45,000 bases of DNA from Glandiceps talaboti (Eukaryota; Hemichordata; Enteropneusta; Spengelidae): the NCBI RefSeq assembly GCF_964340395.1, contig NC_135557.1, positions 2,226,187-2,271,186 of the forward strand, written 5' to 3'. The position numbers and the translations under genes are program-made. Below are positions 11,180 to 21,700 of this stretch, in pieces (position 1 is the first letter of the stretch; every line of letters starts with the position of its first letter). The notes below the pieces were generated by a model, which made no database searches, was not told where the DNA came from, and saw only the letters and a program-made list of their open reading frames with translations.

Positions 11180-11942
11180 AGACAAATATAAAGCAAAGTG
11201 GGAACAGACCAATATACAAACCAATGAAATATAAAGGTGCTGGTTCGCTGTTGTTTGAAGGTGGTTATATTATTAATATTTAGCTGTAGTACCTAATCTG
11301 TGGCAATCTGTGGTCTAATACCACCGCCATGTGTTGCACCTAGACAACCATGATTTGACTAATGTTAACAAGACTAGTTCTATAATGTCACACACTTCTA
11401 TAATTACATCATCCCTAACAGCTGCCTATTAACAAGTGTCTGCACATGAAGCTATATAGAGATATAATTATATTTCAATAAATTAATCATGTCAGAATAA
11501 GCTATGACGTAAGTGTCGCTGATGTAAGGTGCACAGGTCGTAACATGCTAACATCTCTCATCTGTCAACTTTACCTTGAGTGATGGATTCAGACAGAACA
11601 CAATAATATGTTGTTAGTATGCATGGCTTTATGAGAATAGTTTCAACTACATCCAGCTTGTTCCGTTCATTATTCCAAACTTAACTGAAAATTGGGCATC
11701 ACAGAGTCCTATATAAGGTTTATATATCCATGGCAACATTTCATGCCTCAAGGGTTGTTATAGTCATTTCAATTTAATCAATCAATGAGACGATTATACA
11801 TCAACAACTTGACATCGTTTTCCCCATCAAATATTAATAAGTATGTTAATTGAAAAATCAAGTTTTCCATTCACCCAATTAAAACAAATCCAGGGAATCA
11901 CTAGTAATTGTAAGCACAATTTTCACTACCCATTATATTCTC
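11179..11942. other. Intergenic DNA, nothing recognised
   Basis: AT-rich unique sequence. I see no long frame, no tRNA-like fold and no repeat structure on either strand. Confidence 0.6.
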
Positions 11943-12259
11943 AAATACACGATTTTAAGTAGTTTCACCAAAATACACGATTTTAAGTAGTTTCACCGAA
12001 ATACACGATTTTAAGTAGTTTCACCGAAATACACGATTTTAAGTAGTTTCACCGAAATACACGGTTTTAAGTAGTTTCATCGAAATACACGATTTTAAGT
12101 AGTTTCACCGAAATACACGATTTTAAGTAGTTTCACCCAAATAGACGATTTTAAGTAGTTTCACCCAAATACACGATTTTAAGTAGTTTCACCCAAATAG
12201 ACGATTTTAAGTAGTTTCACCCAAATACACGATTTCAAGTAGTTTCACCCAAATACACA
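11943..12259. repeat. 28-bp minisatellite, about 11.3 copies
   Basis: The unit contains AAATACACGATTTTAAGTAG followed by TTTCACCG or TTTCACCC. Early units end in CCG, and later ones in CCC with AATAGACG variants alternating, which suggests a two-unit higher-order step near 12130-12220. Confidence 0.95.
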
Positions 12260-12887
12260 GTTCAGTTATATATATTTAATGACCTGTTCCCGATCTATGT
12301 CCTCCGCATGCAATATATTTAAAAAAAAATATTATAACATGAATGGTATACTATTATTTGAAAAAACGAATTATTTTCTTAAATTCAGATGAATTGATAT
12401 CGTCCTTTAATCTTTGCATTTAAATTGTGACTGTTGACCTGCTTTAAAAGCTGCCATTGCTAAAGCAAACTTAATTAAATAATGGCCTATAGTTGTTAAA
12501 ACGGGTCTTTTATTCCACACGAAATGATGACACGTTTATGAGCAGAGACAAAGATCATGATCATGATGAGTTTTGTAAGAGATGCTATTTAGATTTCAAC
12601 TAATACCATTTAAAATACAATAGTTGTCTGTAATAGCTAATTACATAGTTATTGTTATTTTGACAGTGAAGTATTATATCTTGCCTGAAGATATACTATT
12701 AGAAGATTATTTAATTTATACATATAAACTATTTCGCTACTGTGTTGAGGATAGCTGTTTTAAATTGATATATATATATCTACCAATGTTTTCAATTGAC
12801 AATTATTATTAAGTTCCATACTAATTTTCATAATTAATATAGTGTCCCTTGAGGTAGAGGTGATTGTTTCATTAAATTTCAAATCTT
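12260..12887. other. Intergenic DNA, nothing recognised
   Basis: AT-rich. The longest frame is a 62-residue stretch at 12624-12812 of unremarkable hydrophobic composition, with no codon bias or splice context. Confidence 0.55.
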
Positions 12888-14281
12888 TGTTTAAAAGCAT
12901 ATTAGCTTTGAAGTGTGCGACTCGTATTACTTGTTAAAGCATATTAGCTTTGAATTGTCTGACTCGTATTACTTGTTAAACCATATTAGCTTTGAAGTGT
13001 ACGACTCGTATTACTTGTTAAAGCATATTAGCTTTGAAGTGTATGACTCGTATTACTTGTTAAAGCATATTAGCTTTGAAGTGTACGACTCGTATTACTT
13101 GTTAAAGCATATTAGCTTTGAAGTGTATGACTCGTATTACTTGTTAAAGCATATTAGCTTTGAAGTGTCCGACTCGTATTACTTGTTAAACTATATCAGC
13201 TTTGAAGTGTACGACTCGTATTACTTGTTAAAACTTATTAGCTTTTAAGTGTATGACTCGCATTACTTGTTAAAGCATATTAGCTTTGAAATGTACTACT
13301 CGTATTACTTGTTAAAGCATATTAGCTTTGAAGTGTATGACTCGTATTACTTGTTAAAGCATATTAGCTTTGAAGTGTACAACTCGTATTACTTGTTAAA
13401 GCATATTAGCTTTGAAGTGTATGACTCGTATTACTTGTTAAAGCATATTAGCTTTGAAGTGTACAACTCGTATTACTTGTTAAAGCATATTAGCTTTGAA
13501 GTGTACAACTCGTATTACTTGTTAAAGCATATTAGCTTTGAAGTGTATGACTCGTATTACTTGTTAAAGCATATTAGCTTTGAAGTGTCCGACTCGTATT
13601 ACTTGTTAAACTATATCAGCTTTGAAGTGTACGACTCGTATTACTTGTTAAAACTTATTAGCTTTTAAGTGTATGACTCGCATTACTTGTTAAAGTATAT
13701 TAGCTTTGAAATGTACGACTCGTATTACTTGTTAAAGCATATTAGCTTTGAAGTGTCCGACTCGTATTACTTGTTAAACTATATCAGCTTTGAAGTGTAC
13801 GACTCGTATTACTTGTTAAAACATATTAGCTTTGAAGTGTACGACTCGTATTATTTATTAAAGCATATTAGCTTTGAAGTGTATGACTCGTATTACTTGT
13901 TAAAGCATATTAGCTTTGAAGTGTGCGACTCGTATTACTTGTTAAAACATATTAGCTTTGAAGTGTGCGACTCGTATTACTTGTTAAAACTTATTAGCTT
14001 TGAAGTATATGACTCGCATTACTTGTTAAAGCATATTAGCTTTGAAATGTACTACTCGTATTACTTGTTAAAGCATATTAGCTTTGAAGTGTACTACTCG
14101 TATTTCTTGTTAAAGCATATTAGCTTTGAAGTGTACGACTCGTATTACTTGTTAAACCATATTAGCTTTGAAGTGTATGACTCGTATTACTTGTTAAAGC
14201 ATATTAGCTTTGAAGTGTACGACTCGTATTACTTGTTAAAACATATTAGCTTTGAAGTGGATGACTCGTATTACTTGTTCA
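12888..14281. repeat. 42-bp minisatellite, about 33 copies
   Basis: The 42-bp unit contains GACTCGTATTACTTGTTAAA and CATATTAGCTTTGAAGTG. The plus strand translates to VYDSYYLLKHISFE repeats because 42 is a multiple of three. The frame is interrupted by the same GCTTTTAAG stop at two points exactly 420 bp apart, revealing a 10-unit higher-order repeat. No promoter, start context or splice site supports coding. Confidence 0.93.
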
Positions 14282-15300
14282 TTTGTTTCACTTTTTAAAC
14301 ATTTTAATAAGAAATTACTTTTGACAATTACAAATTATAACTGTAAATTCACACTTTTAAAATTTACAGGTTATGATTTAGGTATAGTTAGTTGATCTAT
14401 GAACTGATCAGCTTAGTTTCATTAGCATCAGACAACAGAAACAGCTGTATGATATAAATAATGTATCTTTACCTAATGTCACTGAAGTGAACTTTACAAA
14501 TCGATAAAGTCTGGAGCAAAAATCAAATATATTGTGAATTATGTTGATAAGAGTTAAATGAAACTGCTCGTGATGAGTTGAAGTTATTAGAGTACAATGT
14601 GATATGTCCTATCGACAATGTATTATCATCATAATAATGTGTTGAATTTGAAAGCTGTATAAGTATATAATATATCAGATATCCATGTATTCAAATTATT
14701 CTCTTGTCAGTGGCAACATGTTATACATCTCTCAAATCAACATTACAAGGGATGTATTCAGAACGACATTACATGGGTCTTGAGAAATAAAGTTTTCCCA
14801 CTGAATTAATCAAATGAAAATCATTATATACAAATGCCACACTCAGATTCGATCATTAGTGGCTATATTTTACTTTCTTTCAGTCTACTTTTTTATCTCT
14901 ATCCCTCTCTCCAATAATTCTCCTTTCCTTTGCCCCTCTATCCGCTTAATTACTGTTTCTAGGCCTAAATCCAACAGTATTGACAAACATATACATAAAC
15001 TACAGGTGTTAAAGTCACAGATGGTGATCTGACAAACCGTCAGATTACGAACTGATGTCCCAAGTGTGTAGTAGACGTAATACAGTATGTCAAATAATAA
15101 TACAATAGCAGTGAGGAAGAATAATGGCCTGGTAGATTGGTTACTAAAAGTCAGCAAAATTTACAATTCCCTGAAAGGTGTTCTTAATAGACAATCAATT
15201 TATTCATTTAATCTTTAATAGACGACCGAATTGATAACGGTACTTTGTTATATTGGCCGACAATACAGGTGTCTGTTATTATGGGAATTGAATTTAGATT
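14282..15300. other. Upstream intergenic region of copy B
   Basis: AT-rich DNA between the 42-bp array and the copy B promoter. Small overlapping frames at about 14814-15157 on both strands show no recognisable product. Confidence 0.5.
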
Positions 15301-15307
15301 GATTATG

Positions 15308-15377
15308 TAACCTTTGACCTTTCTTTAGATTGGGCAATGGGGTATATAAACTCTAATTACTGCTACCAAATATCAGT
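15308..15377 (+). promoter_or_regulatory. Copy B core promoter: DR1-like site, inverted CCAAT, TATA, Inr
   Basis: TATATAA lies at 15343-15349. An initiator-like TCAGT lies at 15373-15377, putting its A 32 bp after the TATA start. Upstream are ATTGG (15329-15333, inverted CCAAT) and TAACCTTTGACCT (15308-15320). The last is one base from a perfect DR1 element of the type bound by HNF4/RXR nuclear receptors. It sits just before the signal-peptide exon, which supports the gene start. Factor identity is inference. Confidence 0.6.
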
Positions 15378-15384
15378 TCGGTTT

Positions 15385-15414
15385 ATGTGGAGAAGAACGC
15401 AGACATCAAGATGA
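15385..15414 (+). promoter_or_regulatory. 9-codon upstream ORF overlapping the main start
   Basis: An ATG at 15385 in weak context is followed by eight codons and TGA at 15412-15414. The TGA overlaps the main start codon as ATGA. If transcription starts near 15375, every transcript carries it, and translation of the precursor would need leaky scanning or reinitiation. The main ATG has A at -3. Confidence 0.4.
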
Positions 15415-15509
15415 ACTTCAGTATGCAGTCAGTTTTACTTCTTGTGGTAGCACTCACATTTATGTTGGCCACCTTCATCACACCATCGTCTGCACAGTTT
15501 GAAGAAAGG
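15411..15509 (+). CDS. Copy B signal-peptide exon
   Basis: Thirty-three codons from ATG to AGG, then donor gtaagt. There is a polar N-terminus (MNFSMQS), a long Leu/Val/Phe core (about residues 8-23), then TPSSA before QFEER. The likely cleavage is Ala28/Gln29, leaving an N-terminal Gln that could cyclise to pyroglutamate. The exon ends in phase 0. An upstream TATA box and Inr, and the absence of an earlier in-frame ATG, fix this start. Confidence 0.88.
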
Positions 15510-18031
15510 GTAAGTTAACATTTCAATCACTATACACTGAAATGAAAGAGAGTTTTTTTCATAAGGACATTCGTTTTTATTGAACCAACATTTCAGCGCT
15601 CTGTTTGGAACTATAATCTTTGTTGTGTGAATGCTAATGAAATCACTCTAGTAGGCATAATATGAAGTACTTAAAAGTAACAGTTAACGACTGACAACAT
15701 TTCTAGCAGATGTAGACTCATACAGCATTTAATACTTGATTAGATATTTGTCAAGAAATTATCAAAAGGTCTGGTGCTAAATGTCCACTTTACAGTTGGT
15801 AACATGGTTGTAAGTAGATAAAATAAAGTTATATGTTAAGATACGTTACGGTTTGATAAATAGAAAAATGTAAACTGTATTAGAAATTTAAGAAGCAATG
15901 CTTACAATTCAGTTCAAATTAGAAAGACATCAATTGTTTAGATAATGCTGACATCTTGCTCAATTATAAAGGTTATCATTTGATACGTACCAAACATTAA
16001 GCTAACCAATTTATCAGTGTATGCAATAACTGATGCTTGGTTATTTCGCCTATGGCTATTTTAGTGTTAGAAATGATATTTGATGAATTTATCATTACAA
16101 ATTAATACCTTTTGTAAAGTGTCCTCAGCACGTACAATAGGCAAATATTATAAGCTTAGATAAAAAACCATTGACATGTAAACTGCATGTGATACCTTAC
16201 ATTGAGGTGGACAGTTAACTAAATCTTTGTAGTTCAAGGGCAATGTCAACTTACAATCTAGGTCAGAGTACAAAGTCAAAGAATATTTATAAATGTTGAT
16301 GGAATGTTGACTAAATTAATACTGTCTCTGACGTATTATAAGATAATATACATTAATATAAACTTAATGAGAGATAATTAAAATTATGGACGACTTAATC
16401 AGTTACTCTCTAAAATAGAGTAAAATGTTTATAATTTAAAAAAATAACATAATCCATAAAGTATTAATGAGATATTTACCCTTGATATTAGTTTATATCA
16501 GGGTTGTATTTGTAGGTAAATGAAGATTGAGAGTCTCTGTATGACATCTCAATTTATTTTATTGTTGTGAAAGTCATCTTATTGTAATTGATAACACGAC
16601 TTTCTATTCCCGTCGATGAAAATATTTCTTTCTATCTTAGTGGTTCATCACTTAGCAACCACAATATAATGTCATTGTAGTAATTGTGATATGTCTTTTA
16701 AATATACCAACAATGAAATACTTAAAATACCAGATGTAATCTATAAAAAATTGACCAGTAATGTTCTAACAATACATTACACCAGTAGTTTTCACTTTTC
16801 TAAGTTATCAGCTGCATGTACATGTATTAATGGTTTGGGACAGAAATAACACATGGTGGTTTTTTACAAACGACATTACGAACAAGAAGCCATTAAGATC
16901 AGACTTGAGAAGATTAATACTAACTTTTGCACAGAGAGGACACATTTGTAGTAGTTTCTTTTTAATGACGACTTTAATTAGTAAATTAATGAATTGAAAT
17001 GATAATGTTCAACTGTTATACAAAGGACAAAAGAGTTACAAGTGAAATCTTAAATTATTTACAAAAAATTGTAGACACTTCTATAGAATTTAAAAAGACT
17101 GTTTAGTTAAGTAGCTTTAAACTGTTCCTGATATTCCGAACGAATTTACAGTTGATATTTAGTCACCAATTAATTCAAATTGATAATTTTCTTTCCTAAT
17201 GCGTATAAAGGAGGCAGACATAGGTAAGATTTTGGTAGTTTTGAACTTTACGTGGTAATTATCAGATGTCTCAACATTTTCTAGTTATTTTACTAGAAAT
17301 TAAACGCTATTCGTTTCCTCAAAAGTGCGTTACTTATTTTCACAAGTATGTTGCAGAGTATTGTAATCATATGCATCTGAAGATATACGTGATTCAGAGT
17401 TGATGGGCAGAGTTTTGTGTGACTTTATGCTCTAAATGTGAATCACTGTAAGAAGTACAATGCTATGCTAGCATTTTGATCTACACGAAATAGATTATTT
17501 ACATTACTATACAACACTTGGTCCGTCCGTCTACTAGCAATCCTAATGTATTGCTATACAATTATACCATAAATGTATTTATTTATTTATTTATTTAATA
17601 TATATATATAAAACGTAATATACACCCATCAATATAGATTGTCTGCCCATTGTAAACCATTCCTTATAAGGTCATTTGATATTGGTATATATATATATAT
17701 ATATATAACGTAATATACACCCATCAATATAGATTATCTGCCCATTGTAAACCATTCCTTATAAGGTCATTTGACATTGGTGTGAAATACTGTGTATACA
17801 AAGCAATGATTAAACTGGTCTATTTGAATGTTAGTGACGTCATATGATTTAATTGATGAGTGTCTAATGTTGTTAGTGTACTTGTTGACATTTTAAAGAA
17901 TCCATCTACATGTTAGTACACAGATACTAATCTATTCTATCAAAACTGTTATGAATACCTAAATACCAGATTTCATTTCTACCAACAGCACGTAATGTAT
18001 AATTTTGATTTAATAATTAGAATACACATTT

Positions 18032-18100
<69 letters not shown>

Positions 18101-18706
18101 CCTCCCCCCAATACAAAACAAAACAAACAAACTGAGTCACATGCAGAAAAATATTACGTATGCCAAAATTAGAAGTAGTCGATGAAAACATCGTTGATAC
18201 GTTGATTGTCTTGTCATTTTTAGAAAAGCGACGCCACAGATTAGGAGCTAGGGTAAGTTTATTGCATTTTGTTAATATGATAGTTAACCAGACAGTAATA
18301 AAGTATTCAAGTGACATTAGGTTTAAGTTTTGTATATAGGCTGAGTAATGCATTAAACACGTTTGTATTAGAAGTGCGTGCATGCATGTATGTATGTATG
18401 CATGTATGGACGTATGTATGTATGTATGTATGTATGCAGATGTTCTGTACAAACTTTGTAAATTTATTCAATAGACGTTTAAGAAGAGAGATTTTATTTT
18501 GATTTGCAACCGTGTGATGTAATATAACATTTTGTACTGAAACAACAATAATTTGTATATGGGCCGGAGGCCTTTGAATACAATAAACTATATTATTATA
18601 CTATTATTAAAATGTATGTATGCATGCATGTATGTATGTATGTATGTATGTATGTATGTATGTATGTATGTATGTATGTATGTATGTATGTATGTATGTA
18701 TGTGTG

Positions 18707-18740
<34 letters not shown>

Positions 18741-21700
18741 TGTATGTATGTATGTATGTATGTATGTATGTATGTATGTGTGTGTAACTATGTATGTATG
18801 TATGTATGTATGTATGTATGTATGTATGTATGTATGTATGTATGTATGTATGTATGTATGTATGTGTGTGTAACTATGTATGTATGTATGTATGTATGTA
18901 TGTATGTATGTATGTATGTATGTATGTATGTATGTATGTATGTATGTACAGTCAAACTGGCAGACCTTCAGCCACAAAGCGTTAAATATAACCGATAAAT
19001 TTTGACATTATATTATCATTATCTTTACTCATTATAACATTATCATTTTTGTATTTCATTCATTGTATTATCGCAAAGCCGAATTTCCCTCATTTTATGT
19101 TTGTTGCAGGATTATCTTGAAGACGACATTGGTAAGTATGAATGCTAAATAAGAATATACGCTTCTATTGGTGGAACGTATGGTTAATAATTCATCATCT
19201 TTGTTTTCCAGAAAAACGCCGTCTTTAATTTCATTTTTACGTTTGACAACTTGCAATAGATGAATGTACTTTGTGTAAAAATCCTTCAGCTTCTGTGGAA
19301 TTACAAACAATCTCTAAACCATGTTTGTTTTCTATTTTATCCTAGAAAAGCGCCGCCATAGACTCGGAGCTAGAGTGAGTGCACATTTGTTTACACGAAT
19401 TGTTTTAACGATGTTTACTTTAATGAGACTATTACGTTGTTCAAGTATTTGTGATTTCGTACTGATTTCTCAGTTTCTTGATATATTTACAGTATTATCC
19501 CTAAAAAGATAAATCATACTATTGTTCTCTCTTCTACTTTGTAGGATGAAGAAATGAATGATGATATTGGTAAGATAACAAACTAATATAAGTAGTAAAT
19601 CAAATATTTTCACAGATAAATGATGTTTTTATGTTTTCTGATTATTGAAATATACACACCGTACCAAAGATAACAAAATATCTCTTTTCCACTTCATAGA
19701 AAAACGTCGCTATAGACTCGGAGCTAGAGTGAGTATATACCGTCGTCTCCTAACAAATAAGCAATAGTGTGACAACCACGTGATTGATAGCTATAAATGA
19801 CACAATATGATTGGTCAATACGTCAAACGTTCACATGGATCGTATGATAATTACATTATTAATAGTATCATATTCAAACCATATACTGTGATCCTTATAG
19901 AATGTAATGAGAGGAGACACCTTAGTTCAGATCAATCGTGTTGCTATCGAACTGTGTGTGGATTCGTTGCATACATCGGAAGACTTATTTATTTGAATTT
20001 ATAATAATTGAATCATTAAAAAAAAACTACTCGGCCATTGCATTCTTGATCTTTTCACTTTCCAAACAAACTTCATTTTCTGTGTTTTTATTCTAGGATG
20101 AAATGATGAATGACGAAGTTGGTAAGATTAAACACTATAGCTTTTGATCCTCCAGAATTTTTAAATTAAAGTCAATTTCATTTCACATTTTTTTTTGAGG
20201 CAATGAATTGCTATAATTGACATCACAGACCCTTTCTTTACAGAAAAGCGTCGTCACAGACTGGGAGCTAGAGTGAGTGTACAGTTTTACTTTCGTTCAA
20301 ATCAATAATACTATAACCAATGTTCATATTATTCAATTATATATATCTAATTATAAAAGGAACAAACATTTTCTAACTGCATGGCCATTGATTTCTTTAT
20401 TTTCTCACTTTTTAATTCTCTGTTTATATTTTCTAATTTGTAATCTCTTTGTTTTCTTCTAGGATGACATGATGAACTATGATATTGGTAAGTAAAAGTC
20501 AGATATCTTTATAGTTTCATGATATTTCCAATTACAAAATATCTATATTACGATTATCTTAGGTATTTCTCTAAGTGTAGTTATTCTATTTCGTTAACAG
20601 AAAAACGTCGCCATAGACTTGGAGCAAGAGTGAGTACATTATTTCACTTCACTGTATTACTTGGTTATTTACGAAAAATACCTGTAAAGTAAATTAAAGT
20701 AATTTTAAAATTAAGTACCAGAGATTGTTCAGTATACCATAGTAATCAGACTACCACAATTACTACATCACTACTCTTTCCCTTTCCATGAGGACAAACA
20801 CAACTCACGGCATGTCTTAATTTGACTATTGAAATATCAATTCATATACATGTTGTAATCTCCATTGGAATATAATGTCAAAGTGATAACCTGTAATAAT
20901 GACGTCATGTCATTTCAATGACGTCATCTGACTACCTCGAACATATACATAATTTATTCCCATTTTGTCTCCTTGTTTTCAGGACGAACTGAATGACGAT
21001 ATTGGTAAGATGACTTTATTGTATTATTCTAAATAAAATAAAATAAAATAATTAATTTAGATAAGCACTCTATTTACATTCCATCAAATGAAATATAATT
21101 AAAATAACATTTTTCTTTACAGGAAAACGCCGCCACAGATTAGGAGCCAGGGTGAGTTCAACTCCATTTCCGTTGATGAAGTCATCTGATATTTGATATC
21201 GTACTTGAAATGACAATGATGGTATTGCAACCATAAACTCTAATCCTATAAACAACGAATTAGAATAGTTTTATTACGATATTTATCAATATGGTTTATA
21301 TCCCTAGAAACATTTAGTGATTTTATAGATAATTAATCTTTTCAAACATTTCTTTTCTCCATTTCAGGAAGAATTGAACGATGACATTGATAAGTTTCTG
21401 TTCTAAGTTTATCAAATATGTTTTTGAATAAGAATCGTTTTATTATAATTGTCCTCTTTCACTATAGTAACAATATCACTTTAGTAACAATATCACTAAC
21501 ATAATCACTTCAGCGGCAATTGACCCATATCCCTGATGTTCATTTCCTTACAGAAAAACGTCGTCACAGACTAGGTGCTAGAGTAAGTATATTATGGTTA
21601 ACTCTAAATTGTTAATGCAATATTAAGACTTCTTGAAGTGACTATTTTACATTTTTCTGTCTTGTGTTGTTTTTGTTCATGACTCGTCATGTTATCTATA

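Noticed and set aside
12913-14298. Plus-strand frames of VYDSYYLLKHISFE repeats
   Set aside because: Product of a 42-bp minisatellite with in-frame stops copied along with the higher-order repeat. No start, promoter or splice support.
14814-15157. Overlapping 72- and 90-residue frames upstream of copy B
   Set aside because: Opposite-strand overlapping frames without recognisable domain, splice sites or codon bias.
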